From positions 1-55,576 of the forward strand of contig JAEZUY010000011.1 of assembly GCA_023420895.1 (NCBI GenBank): DNA of 55,576 nucleotides, read 5' to 3'. Both the position numbers and the translations under genes were made by a program. The stretch comes from Bacillota bacterium. Lineage in GTDB: Bacteria > Bacillota > Clostridia > Tissierellales > Gottschalkiaceae. Below the pieces are notes generated by a model, which did not search any database, had not been told where the DNA came from, and saw only the letters and a list, made by a program, of their open reading frames with translations. This document shows, piece after piece, positions 25,404 to 33,881 of this stretch (within the stretch, counting starts at the first letter, position 1; the number at the start of each line of letters is the position of its first letter).

Positions 25404-26717
25404 ATGAAAAGATTATTCATAATTTCTTCTCTCATACTATTATTAACCGGATGCTCAGGAGAAAAGACAGAAGATAGCCCGGATAAATTGAATATGAAAG
25501 ATGAATATACAGCTATAAAAAACTTTGTAGACAGAGAAATGGAGCTCAGAAAAGGAAAGCTTGAACTCGTAGACTCGGATGAAGGCATAAGCGCTGTCAA
25601 AGATATAGATATAAATGGAGACGGAGAAAATGAAAAGATAGTAACCTATTCTGTAGGGACTGATCAGAAAACTCTTCACTTCATGATACTCAAAAGACAG
25701 AGCGATACCTACAGTGTTGTAAAAGATGTGAGCTTCAGAGGCGAAGACATAGATAAAATATATATTGAAGACCTAACTTTTAACGGGAAGAAAGATATAA
25801 TAATAAACAGCACAGAAGGAAACAGCAAAATACTGACAGTATACGCATTTGAAAATGATATAGAGAAACTTCTGGAAATAGACTACAGTACTTATGTTGT
25901 TGAGGATATAGACGGAAATAAAAATATAGATTTCATAATCTTCAAAAATATAGGGGATATTCTTTCAACAGATTATTACAGATATAATAACGATACAAAG
26001 AAAATAGAGTTTGTAAATGAAAATATAAATTATATAAATATGAAAAATATAGCGAAACCTGAAGTGGAGAATATAACTAAAAACAGAAAGGGAGTAGTGC
26101 TTCAGGGAAATGACGGAAATGTTCAGAGATATACTCTGCTCTTCGGAATAGACGAAAATGGAAAACTTGAGAATATGATAAAAGATTCGACTGAAGAAGG
26201 AAGCAGCCTTACAGCGCATGTTTCTATGGAAGATCCCAATTTTAGAGCCGAAGATATAGATGACGACGGAATACTTGATATTCCGAGAATATATCTGATG
26301 ATAGAAGAAGACGAAGGTTTTGTAATGAACAGGGACAGCTATATAACATGCGTGGAATGGTTTAATCTTAAGAACAGCAAACTGGAAAGAAAAGAATCGC
26401 TTATATATCTTGAAGATGACAGAGTGTACTTTAAAAAGCCCAAGAACTGGGAAGATGTTGAAATAACGGGTATAAAAAGAAAGAGCTCTTCAGGAATAGA
26501 ATACAGTTTTTCTAAAAGAGATCCGGAGAGCAGCGGAAAAGAAGATTTAATGACTATTCTAAAGACTAATAAAACGCCGGACAGTTCATATGAACTGATA
26601 AAAAAAGACGGTGAAAATTCTTACTATATTAAAGTCGAAGATAAGATATCATTTGAGAAGTTAAGACCTTTCAAAGTTGATGAAAATTATATTATTAAGA
26701 ATTTCTTTATAGAATAA
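25404..26717 (+). CDS. Lipoprotein with EF-hand-like (DxDxDG) repeats, function unknown
   Basis: The 437-residue protein starts with a lipoprotein signal whose lipobox is LTGC (Cys about residue 17). The mature part has several acidic calcium-loop-like motifs: DIDINGDGENEK, DIDGNKNID and DIDDDGILDIP, arranged as in VCBS/FG-GAP or EF-hand-like repeats. I do not recognise a named family. The ATG at 25404 follows AAAGGAAG; the longer upstream frame adds a charged segment before the signal and is unlikely. The response regulator begins 22 bases downstream, so the three genes probably form one operon, and the lipoprotein may be a sensing accessory or an output of the two-component system. Confidence 0.75.
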   Translation: MKRLFIISSLILLLTGCSGEKTEDSPDKLNMKDEYTAIKNFVDREMELRKGKLELVDSDEGISAVKDIDINGDGENEKIVTYSVGTDQKTLHFMILKRQSDTYSVVKDVSFRGEDIDKIYIEDLTFNGKKDIIINSTEGNSKILTVYAFENDIEKLLEIDYSTYVVEDIDGNKNIDFIIFKNIGDILSTDYYRYNNDTKKIEFVNENINYINMKNIAKPEVENITKNRKGVVLQGNDGNVQRYTLLFGIDENGKLENMIKDSTEEGSSLTAHVSMEDPNFRAEDIDDDGILDIPRIYLMIEEDEGFVMNRDSYITCVEWFNLKNSKLERKESLIYLEDDRVYFKKPKNWEDVEITGIKRKSSSGIEYSFSKRDPESSGKEDLMTILKTNKTPDSSYELIKKDGENSYYIKVEDKISFEKLRPFKVDENYIIKNFFIE

Positions 26718-26739
26718 AGAGAGATGGAGGAATAAAATA

Positions 26740-27438
26740 ATGTCAAAAGTTTTAGTTCTAGAAGATGAAGAAGATATCAGAGCGTTCGTCATAATAAATC
26801 TGAAAAGAGCAGGATACGAGACTGTGGAGGCAGGAACAGGAGAGGAAGCTCTTGAAATATTTGAAAAAGAGAAAGATATAGACATAGCAGTCCTTGATGT
26901 AATGCTTCCGGGGATTGACGGAATGGAAGTTTGTGAAGAAATAAGAAAGAAAGACAGCAAAATGGGAATAATAATGCTGACTGCAAAATCTCAGGAGCTG
27001 GACAGAATAAGAGGACTTACTCTAGGAGCAGACGACTATATGTCGAAGCCTTTCAGTCCGGCAGAACTTGTTGCAAGAGTCGATGCTATATCCAGAAGAC
27101 TTAAAGTATCGAAAGAAAAAGAAAAAGCGAACAGTCTGGAGTCAGGAGTATTCCGTTTAGATTTTGAAGAGAGAACATTGTATAAAAATGATGAAGAAAT
27201 TGAACTTACACAGATAGAATACAATATGGTTAAACTGTTTATGGAAAATGCCAACCAGTCGCTTTCAAGAGAAGAAATACTCAAAAATGTATGGGGAGAG
27301 AGTTATTTCGGCGATGCAAAAATAGTTGATGTGAATATAAGAAGACTTAGAAGAAAGATAGAAGATGATTCTTCTAATCCTCAATATATAAGAACGGTGT
27401 GGGGCTATGGATACAAATGGAAAATTGAACAGGATTAG
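26740..27438 (+). CDS. OmpR/PhoB-family response regulator
   Basis: A receiver domain (residues 1-120; acidic pocket LEDEED, phosphoacceptor Asp in VLDVMLPG, conserved Lys in MSKPFSP) is joined to a winged-helix DNA-binding domain (SREEILKNVWG, VDVNIRRLRRKIE, IRTVWGYGYKW). Length of 232 residues is normal. The ribosome-binding site GGAGGAAT precedes the ATG. It overlaps the histidine kinase gene by 32 bases and follows the lipoprotein gene by 22. Target genes are unknown. Confidence 0.93.
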   Translation: MSKVLVLEDEEDIRAFVIINLKRAGYETVEAGTGEEALEIFEKEKDIDIAVLDVMLPGIDGMEVCEEIRKKDSKMGIIMLTAKSQELDRIRGLTLGADDYMSKPFSPAELVARVDAISRRLKVSKEKEKANSLESGVFRLDFEERTLYKNDEEIELTQIEYNMVKLFMENANQSLSREEILKNVWGESYFGDAKIVDVNIRRLRRKIEDDSSNPQYIRTVWGYGYKWKIEQD

Positions 27439-28867
27439 GAAGTTTAAAAACGAGTTTTTCAAAGGTCTGAAAAAAAGATGGATACTCACATATTTTCCAG
27501 TAATACTGGTGATTCTGATAATAGCTTCAAGTCTTGCTATATTCGTCACTTACAGTTCTTCATATTCGGATATACAGACTAATACTAAACATACTAACGA
27601 CTACTATATAGATCTCTACTACAGAGATAATAAAGACAGCACAGATATAAAAGATTTTGCTAAATGGGTAATAAAAGATTTTAACAGCAGAAAAAATCAG
27701 TATATGGAACTTCAGATTATAGATAAAGAAGGAAATATAGTAGTGAATTCATCAGGAATTCTCATAAAAGAAAAAGTTACTGATCCTGAGTTCAGAGAAT
27801 CCATAAAGGGTCATCAGACTTATAAAAAGACTAAAGATCAGAATGGGCAGTCAATAATGATACTGAACTATCCTATTAAGATATCCAACGGGGAAACTCA
27901 GGGAGTTATGATATATATTGTTCCTGTAGAAGATATAAATCAGAAAGTTTACAGAATAGCTGTGCTTATAATAGCTATATGCATTCTTGTGATTCTGATA
28001 ATAGTAGTTATAACAATATATTTCAACAGATCTATTGTAAAGCCGATAAACGAGATAAATGAACTTGCAAAGAAAATGGCTGAAGGACAGTTTTCTGAAA
28101 GAATTGAGACCAAGTATGAGGATGAAATCGGAGAACTTGCGGAAACGATAAATTATCTGGCCGAACAGATTCTAAAGTCGAACAGCATTAAGAATGAATT
28201 CATATCTTCAGTTACACATGAACTGAGAACTCCTATGACATCTATAAAAGGATGGGGAGAGACGATTCTGGACGGTAATTTTGAAGACAAGGAAGAATCA
28301 GAGCTGGGACTCAGAATAATAATAAAAGAGACTTCAAGACTTGAGAAACTTGTTGAAGAGCTTCTAGATTTCTCTAAGATGGAAAGCGGAAAACTAGTTT
28401 TATATCTTGAAGAGATAAATCTGGCTGAAGAGCTTGAAGAAATCGTCAAGATAATGGAAAAGATGGGCGAGATAGAAGGTGTTGAACTAGTATATGAGAA
28501 AAAAGAAGGAATACCTAATATTCTTGCTGATACAGACAGACTTAAACAAGTATTTATAAATGTAATAAACAATGCCATTAAATTCACTTCAAGGGAAAAG
28601 AAAGTCACTATAGATATAAGAACTAGTGAAGAAGATGATTATATTTATGTAGACATAAGTGATGAAGGAATAGGCATACCTGAATCAGATATAGAGTTTG
28701 TTAAAGAAAAGTTTTATAAAGGAAAGAGCAAAAAGTCGGGCAGCGGACTCGGTTTAGCTATAAGTCATGAAATTATGCAGCTGCATAAAGGTGATATTGA
28801 AATAAAAAGCGAAGAAGGAAAAGGCACGACTGTAACACTGATTTTTCCTAAGATAAAAGAAAATTAA
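27407..28867 (+). CDS. Membrane sensor histidine kinase
   Basis: This 486-residue kinase has a first membrane helix at about residues 27-48, an extracellular domain of about 130 residues, a second helix near 185-207, a HAMP segment (RSIVKPINEINELAKKM), a HisKA phosphoacceptor region (SVTHELRTPMTS) and an HATPase domain with N box VINNAIKF, G1 DEGIGIP and G2 GSGLGLA. It overlaps the response regulator by 32 bases, so the two are translationally coupled. The extracellular part resembles a small PAS/Cache-like fold only in size; its signal is unknown. Confidence 0.92.
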   Translation: MDTNGKLNRIRKFKNEFFKGLKKRWILTYFPVILVILIIASSLAIFVTYSSSYSDIQTNTKHTNDYYIDLYYRDNKDSTDIKDFAKWVIKDFNSRKNQYMELQIIDKEGNIVVNSSGILIKEKVTDPEFRESIKGHQTYKKTKDQNGQSIMILNYPIKISNGETQGVMIYIVPVEDINQKVYRIAVLIIAICILVILIIVVITIYFNRSIVKPINEINELAKKMAEGQFSERIETKYEDEIGELAETINYLAEQILKSNSIKNEFISSVTHELRTPMTSIKGWGETILDGNFEDKEESELGLRIIIKETSRLEKLVEELLDFSKMESGKLVLYLEEINLAEELEEIVKIMEKMGEIEGVELVYEKKEGIPNILADTDRLKQVFINVINNAIKFTSREKKVTIDIRTSEEDDYIYVDISDEGIGIPESDIEFVKEKFYKGKSKKSGSGLGLAISHEIMQLHKGDIEIKSEEGKGTTVTLIFPKIKEN

Positions 28868-28873
28868 AAAAAT

Positions 28874-28911
28874 TTTTATAAGAGTTCTGAAAAAAGAACT
28901 CTTATTTTTAT
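28874..28911 (+). terminator. Terminator after the two-component operon
   Basis: The stem AATAAGAGTTC/GAACTCTTATT with an 8-base A-rich loop is followed by T-rich sequence. Confidence 0.85.
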
Positions 28912-29006
28912 TCCATATGATATTTTTCTTAAAAAATTCAAATCATCTGCAACGGCAAGATTCACGAGTTTGAAAAAAATCTAAACTTTAACGATTAACA
29001 TTTAAA

Positions 29007-29053
29007 CCACAATATGTTGTGTTTTATTCAGCTATGGGTAATATATATAGTGT
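29007..29053 (+). promoter_or_regulatory. Tandem NrdR boxes over the nrdD promoter
   Basis: Box 1 is CCACAATATGTTGTGT (29007-29022) and box 2 GTAATATATATAGTGT (29038-29053). Both resemble the NrdR consensus (ACAC-(A/T)ATATAT-(A/T)GTGT), and their starts are 31 bases apart, three helical turns, as expected for cooperative NrdR binding. A promoter TTGTGT-N16-TAATAT would lie with its -35 in box 1 and its -10 in box 2. Confidence 0.75.
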
Positions 29054-29125
29054 AGGGGACGAGAAAGAGCACTAGATATAAAATAAAATATATTATATAA
29101 TATGTTTTAGCGAGGAGGATGTTTT

Positions 29126-31282
29126 ATGGATGCACTTACAGTAATAAAGAGAGACGGGTCCTCAGTGGACTTTAATGGAGATAAAATTGTAATAGCTATA
29201 GAGAAAGCGATGAAGAACGGATCGGGAATGTATGAAGAAGGAGTCGCACAGAAAATAGCGGATGAAATAGAGGCATTTGCCCAGGAGATAAGAAAACCGA
29301 TGACAATATACCAGATTGAAGATCTGGTTTACTATAAATTAGTTAAATACGGACATGCTTGCACTGCAAGAGCATATGAAGGATACAGAGCAGTTCAGAG
29401 TTTTAAGAGAACTGTCAATACAACTGATGATAATATACTTGGTCTTTTAAACAGAACTAACGAAGAAGTTATGAAAGAAAATTCTAATAAGAACTCTAAA
29501 ATTTCTTCAACTCAGAGAGACCTTATAGCAGGAGAAGTTTCTAAAGATATAGCCAGAAGAAAGATACTTCCTGCAGATATTGTGCAGGCTCATGATGACG
29601 GAGCAATACATATGCACGATATGGACTATATAATCCAGCCTATGTTCAACTGCTGCCTTATAAATCTTAAAGACATGCTTGATAACGGAACTGTTATAAA
29701 CGGAAAGAAAATAGATTCACCTAAATCTTTCCAGGTTGCCTGCACAGTTACTACGCAGATAATCGCTCAGGTGGCTTCAGGACAGTTCGGGGGACAGAGT
29801 ATCAACGGGATAGACAGAATACTCGCACCTTACGTTAGAAAGTCATTCTACAAGCATTTAAACACTATAATAGATGAGCAGAAAGAAATTTACAAAATAG
29901 ATGTAGATATGGACAAAGCTGAAGAAGTTGCATGGCTCAGAACTAAGAAAGAAATCAAGGACGGAGTTCAGACTATTCAGTATCAGATAAATACACTGAT
30001 GACTACTAACGGACAGGCTCCATTCGTGACACTGTTCATGCACTTTGATGAAGGATATGAATACGAAAAAGAAGCATCACTTATAACTGAAGAAATATTG
30101 AGACAGAGACTTGAAGGTATAAAAAACGAACAGAACGTTTATATAACACCTGCATTCCCTAAGCTTATATATGTTCTTGACGAACATAATATACATGAAG
30201 ACAGCAAGTACTACTATCTGACAAAACTTGCGGCTAAATGCACAGCTAAGAGAATGTATCCTGACTATATATCAGCTAAAAAGATGAAAGAAATGTATGA
30301 AGGACAAGTGTTCAGTCCGATGGGCTGCAGAGCTTTCCTTTCGCCTTATAAGAATAAAGAGGGAGAATATGTAACTGACGGAAGATTCAACATGGGTGTT
30401 GTATCTATAAATCTTCCTCAGATAGGAATTCTTTCTAATGGGGATGAAAAACTTTTCTTCGATCTTCTGGATAAAAGACTCAACTTATGTAAAAGAGCAC
30501 TTATGCTGAGATACGATCTTCTAAAAGACGTAACTACAGACGCATCGCCAATACACTGGCAGTACGGAGCCATAGCAAGACTTGGAAAAGGCGAGAGAAT
30601 ATTCCCGCTTCTTCAGGATGGATATGCTACGATATCTCTGGGATATATAGGCATTTATGAAGCTACTAAGCTTATAAAAGGAGTTTCACACACTGATCCT
30701 AGAGGAACTGAGTTTGCTCTTAAGATAATGAAAGTTTTAAATGACCATATAGAAGAATGGAAAGAAGAAACAGGACTTGGATTCGCTCTTTACGGAACAC
30801 CGGCGGAAAGTCTGACTCACAGATTCTGTTCTATAGACAGAAGCAGATTTGGAGAAATAGAAGATATAACTGACAAAGGATACTATACTAACTCTTATCA
30901 CGTATTCGTAGGAGAAGAGATAAGTGTATTCGATAAATTTAAATTTGAATCTCAGTTCCAGGAAATGTCTAAGGGAGGATGTATATCATACGTTGAAATA
31001 CCTAACTTAAACAATAATACTGAAGCTGTTGAGACTATGATTAAATATATCTACGACAATATAGGATATGCAGAGTTCAATACAAAATCTGACTACTGTC
31101 ACGTATGCGGATACGATCAGGAAATAATTCTGAATGATAATAATGAATGGGAATGTCCGCAGTGCCACAATAAAGATGAATCAAAAATGAACGTTACTAG
31201 AAGAACTTGCGGATATCTTGGAGAAAACTTCTGGAATGAAGGAAGAACTAAAGAGATAAAGGCTAGAGTGCTTCATATATAA
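29126..31282 (+). CDS. nrdD: Anaerobic ribonucleoside-triphosphate reductase (class III)
   Basis: This 718-residue glycyl-radical enzyme makes dNTPs without oxygen. An N-terminal ATP-cone (first about 95 residues, VIKRDGSSVDFNGDKI) is the allosteric activity site. Catalytic-domain motifs include DIHMHDMDY-like AIHMHDMDY and SINGIDRILAPYV. The C-terminus carries a zinc site of four cysteines (C658, C661, C677, C680) and the glycyl-radical motif RRTCGYLG with the radical at about G696. Strong GAGGAGG ribosome-binding site. Tandem NrdR boxes lie upstream. The activase gene nrdG follows after 114 bases containing a weak hairpin. Confidence 0.97.
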   Translation: MDALTVIKRDGSSVDFNGDKIVIAIEKAMKNGSGMYEEGVAQKIADEIEAFAQEIRKPMTIYQIEDLVYYKLVKYGHACTARAYEGYRAVQSFKRTVNTTDDNILGLLNRTNEEVMKENSNKNSKISSTQRDLIAGEVSKDIARRKILPADIVQAHDDGAIHMHDMDYIIQPMFNCCLINLKDMLDNGTVINGKKIDSPKSFQVACTVTTQIIAQVASGQFGGQSINGIDRILAPYVRKSFYKHLNTIIDEQKEIYKIDVDMDKAEEVAWLRTKKEIKDGVQTIQYQINTLMTTNGQAPFVTLFMHFDEGYEYEKEASLITEEILRQRLEGIKNEQNVYITPAFPKLIYVLDEHNIHEDSKYYYLTKLAAKCTAKRMYPDYISAKKMKEMYEGQVFSPMGCRAFLSPYKNKEGEYVTDGRFNMGVVSINLPQIGILSNGDEKLFFDLLDKRLNLCKRALMLRYDLLKDVTTDASPIHWQYGAIARLGKGERIFPLLQDGYATISLGYIGIYEATKLIKGVSHTDPRGTEFALKIMKVLNDHIEEWKEETGLGFALYGTPAESLTHRFCSIDRSRFGEIEDITDKGYYTNSYHVFVGEEISVFDKFKFESQFQEMSKGGCISYVEIPNLNNNTEAVETMIKYIYDNIGYAEFNTKSDYCHVCGYDQEIILNDNNEWECPQCHNKDESKMNVTRRTCGYLGENFWNEGRTKEIKARVLHI

Positions 31283-31336
31283 ATTTTAAAATTAACGGAA
31301 TTCTGTTTTAAGAAATAAATTTATAGATTATTTATT

Positions 31337-31374
31337 ATGAAAGGTCTGGACTAGTTCTAAGGCCTTTCATTTAT
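31337..31374 (+). terminator. Weak hairpin between nrdD and nrdG (possible attenuator)
   Basis: ATGAAAGG pairs with CCTTTCAT around a large loop, followed by TTATTTT. The 8-bp stem and imperfect T-run suggest partial termination, which would lower nrdG relative to nrdD. Confidence 0.4.
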
Positions 31375-31396
31375 TTTGAAATAAGGATATGATTTT

Positions 31397-31888
31397 ATGA
31401 GATATGCTCAGATAAGAAAATACGATGTTGCAAACGGAACGGGAATAAGAACGACTATATTCGTAAGCGGATGCACACATAATTGCAAAAACTGTTTCAA
31501 TCAGCTATATCAGGACTTCAACTACGGTGAAATTTGGACGGATGAACAGACTCAGGAAATAATTTCCTATTTAAAAGAGGATACCATTTCAGGTCTTTCA
31601 GTTCTAGGAGGAGAACCTTTCCAGAATGCTGAGGATCTTACGGAAGTTTTAAGAGATATAAAGAAAGAAGTATCTAAAGATATATGGATATGGTCTGGAT
31701 ATACTTATGAAGAAATAATATCCGATGAGGTAAAAAAGAATCTTTTAAAAGAATGCGATATTCTTGTGGACGGAAGATTTGTAGAAAAACTGAAAGATCT
31801 CTCTTTAAAATTCAGAGGGTCTTCTAATCAGAGAATAATAGATGTGAAAAAAACTCTTGAATCTGACAAAATAGTTGAGATGATTTAA
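31397..31888 (+). CDS. nrdG: Anaerobic ribonucleotide reductase activating protein (radical SAM)
   Basis: This 163-residue activase generates the glycyl radical of NrdD. The CTHNCKNCFN motif binds the radical-SAM 4Fe-4S cluster, and VLGGEPFQN is the typical SAM-binding stretch. Length is normal for NrdG. It probably shares the NrdR-regulated nrdD transcript and ends at a strong terminator. Confidence 0.95.
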   Translation: MRYAQIRKYDVANGTGIRTTIFVSGCTHNCKNCFNQLYQDFNYGEIWTDEQTQEIISYLKEDTISGLSVLGGEPFQNAEDLTEVLRDIKKEVSKDIWIWSGYTYEEIISDEVKKNLLKECDILVDGRFVEKLKDLSLKFRGSSNQRIIDVKKTLESDKIVEMI

Positions 31889-31917
31889 ACCTGCATTAAG
31901 AATGCAGGTTTTTGTAT
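31885..31917 (+). terminator. Terminator of nrdDG
   Basis: The stem AAACCTGCAT/ATGCAGGTTT (TAAGA loop) is followed by T-rich sequence. Confidence 0.88.
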
Positions 31918-32049
31918 TTACATGAAAGTATAATATATAAATATCCATATGTCAAATCGAATATCTGTTCATACTGGAGAAATACAGAATACTGAAAAAA
32001 AGCATTTTATCCATATAACTGAAACTTGAGTCTAAGATATCTATTACAC

Positions 32050-32078
32050 TTGTATTAGAACTCGTGATTAAGTATAAT
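32050..32078 (+). promoter_or_regulatory. Promoter for the Ig-like surface protein
   Basis: TTGTAT and TATAAT are separated by exactly 17 bases, 57 bases before the ATG. The rest of the 246-base gap from 31889 holds only the nrdG terminator and no other feature I can support. Confidence 0.6.
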
Positions 32079-32134
32079 TTTATTAAGGATTTATAGGGGT
32101 ATTACATAAAATATGAAAATGGAGAGGGGATAAA

Positions 32135-33214
32135 ATGGCAGAAAGACTAAAGAGAATTATTCCGATTTTAATTGCGGCAGTGATATTTATTACGGGTCCC
32201 TCAGCAGTGTTTTCCGAGCCTGAAGAACCTGTGCAGCTTCTTTTAGAAGAGACGAGTCTTAAAGACGGAACAGACAATGTTCCTGCAAACACTCAGATTG
32301 TCTTGGTTTTCAATAAAAATATTGCAACTGATGATGTAATGGAACACAATAGAGCCTATATAAGACTTATAGACCAGAACGGATATGAAGTTCCTGCAGA
32401 TATACATCCATATAGTGATGAAATAAGATATGCAGTTACGGTGACTCCGCAGGGAGGACTCCAGGAGGGTGCAAACTATCATCTTAATATTGCACCGGGA
32501 GTTCTGACTCAGAACGGAACGGAATTTACGGAACAGAATTATGATTTAAATTTTAAAACAGAACAGCCGGCGGCTCAGGAACAGCCTCAGGAGCAGCATC
32601 AAAGCCAGTCTCAAAATCAATCTGATCAGTCTTCGGGAAATCAGAACAGCAGTTCAGATGAAGATTATGAGAATCTTCAGAAAGAAGTAGAGCTTGCAAA
32701 GAGACAGAACAGACAGCTTAAAGAGAATATGGAAAGTGCTTCTGAAAATAAGGATACAGATAAAGATAAAAATGGAGAAAAAAATGATAAAGAAGATGAA
32801 ATTTCTCCAAAGCAGACTGTAAAAGTTGAAGATCCTGATGACAAGGATAAAGAAGAGAAATCAGAAAAAGAAAAGGTCACTCCGAAAAAGAAGAAAGGGC
32901 CTGCGTATTTTATCAAAATAATTATAGCTATAATTATCTTTGTGCTCATAATAGTGCTCGTTATATACAAACTCAGAAAAGAAGAGGCGGAAAAGAAGAA
33001 ATTAGAGCAGAAAGAAATGGAAAAAAGAAAAGAAGAAGATAAAAACTCTGATGAACACAAAGACATTGAAAACGAAGAAAACTCATCAGATGAAGATTAT
33101 GAAAATCAGAATGAATCTGATGAAAAAATAGATTCTGATGAAACTGAGAAAGAATCCGAAATAGAAACAGATGACAAGTCTGAAGATATTGGAAATACAA
33201 ACAGAATAAAATAG
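32135..33214 (+). CDS. Exported Big_5 (bacterial Ig-like) protein with C-terminal membrane anchor
   Basis: The 359-residue protein has a signal peptide (ILIAAVIFITGPSAVFS), then one bacterial Ig-like domain of the Big_5 type (residues about 35-140: TSLKDGTDNVPANTQIVLVFNKNI and YDLNFKT). A Gln/Ser-rich and then Lys/Glu/Asp-rich linker leads to a membrane helix near residues 258-280 (IIIAIIIFVLIIVLVIY), and a long acidic/basic cytoplasmic tail ends the protein. The topology puts the Ig domain outside and the tail inside. The domain is common in surface proteins; no specific partner is visible. It ends at a hairpin that doubles as the bioY operator. Confidence 0.75.
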   Translation: MAERLKRIIPILIAAVIFITGPSAVFSEPEEPVQLLLEETSLKDGTDNVPANTQIVLVFNKNIATDDVMEHNRAYIRLIDQNGYEVPADIHPYSDEIRYAVTVTPQGGLQEGANYHLNIAPGVLTQNGTEFTEQNYDLNFKTEQPAAQEQPQEQHQSQSQNQSDQSSGNQNSSSDEDYENLQKEVELAKRQNRQLKENMESASENKDTDKDKNGEKNDKEDEISPKQTVKVEDPDDKDKEEKSEKEKVTPKKKKGPAYFIKIIIAIIIFVLIIVLVIYKLRKEEAEKKKLEQKEMEKRKEEDKNSDEHKDIENEENSSDEDYENQNESDEKIDSDETEKESEIETDDKSEDIGNTNRIK

Positions 33215-33222
33215 AAATATAG

Positions 33223-33278
33223 AAAAGACTATTGTTAACCTTTAAAACATACAAGGTTGACTATAGTCTTTTTTTATT
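33223..33278 (+). terminator. Terminator-like hairpin of the Ig-like gene, coinciding with the bioY operator
   Basis: AAAAGACTAT pairs with ATAGTCTTTT, and after one mismatch GTTAACC pairs with GGTTGAC (one G-U pair), around a 14-base loop. A T-run follows. The inner arms are the two halves of the BirA site described separately. Confidence 0.75.
33232..33263 (+). promoter_or_regulatory. BirA (biotin repressor) operator
   Basis: TTGTTAACC-N14-GGTTGACTA matches the Firmicutes BirA operator form (TTGTTAACC, 14-16 bases, then GGTT(A/G)ACAA), with differences only at the right end. It lies directly upstream of bioY-bioB. Its right half supplies the -35 box of the bioY promoter, so bound BirA would block RNA polymerase when biotin is plentiful. 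Confidence 0.8.
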
Positions 33279-33285
33279 CTATAAT
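33257..33285 (+). promoter_or_regulatory. bioY promoter
   Basis: TTGACT (inside the BirA right half-site) and TATAAT are exactly 17 bases apart. Confidence 0.75.
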
Positions 33286-33323
33286 ACTTTTTAGAAATGA
33301 ATTTTATTAAGGAGGAGATAGAT

Positions 33324-33881
33324 TTGAAACCTAGAGATATGATTCTAGTAGCTCTCTTTGCAGGGCTCACTGTGGTCGGAGCATACGTTTCAATTCCTCT
33401 GCCGCCTGTTCCGGTGACTTTTCAGAATCTGATGTGTATTCTTGCCGGAGGAATTCTCGGCAGCAGAAAAGGAGCCATGTCTCAAATAGTCTATACGCTT
33501 ATGGGACTGGTTGGACTTCCGGTATTTGCAGGAGGAAAGGGAGGATTTGCCAGCATAGTTTCACCGACATTCGGATTTATAATCGGATTTATAATATGTG
33601 CGTTCATAGTTGGAATATTCAGAGACAGGAATTCTGAAATTAAGACTTCGAATCTTATAATCGGATCTCTTATAGGAACAGCAGTTATATATATAATCGG
33701 AACAGTTTATCTTTACGGAATAATGAACTTCGTTCTTGCAAAACCGACGACAGTTATGGGAGCTGTAAAAGTCGCGGTTCTGCCTTTTTTCGTAAAAGAT
33801 ATTATTGTAGCAGTAGTTGGAGCTTTAATTTCTAAAGCTGTAATAACTAAGCTTTCAAAAGCGGGGTATTCAAATGTGTAA
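33324..33881 (+). CDS. bioY: Biotin ECF transporter substrate-binding protein
   Basis: This 185-residue membrane protein has about six hydrophobic segments and the BioY motifs SIPLPPVPVTFQN near the N-terminus and KGAMSQIVYTLMGLVGLPVFAGG in the middle. It binds biotin and works with a shared ECF energising module (not in the window) or alone. The TTG at 33324 follows AGGAGGAG; an ATG nine codons earlier lacks a ribosome-binding site. It overlaps bioB by eight bases. The BirA operator lies upstream. Confidence 0.92.
   Translation: MKPRDMILVALFAGLTVVGAYVSIPLPPVPVTFQNLMCILAGGILGSRKGAMSQIVYTLMGLVGLPVFAGGKGGFASIVSPTFGFIIGFIICAFIVGIFRDRNSEIKTSNLIIGSLIGTAVIYIIGTVYLYGIMNFVLAKPTTVMGAVKVAVLPFFVKDIIVAVVGALISKAVITKLSKAGYSNV

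Noticed and set aside
31950..32030. Short peptide ORF of 26 codons starting with MSNRIS in the nrdG downstream gap
   Set aside because: It has no ribosome-binding site and no recognisable feature.
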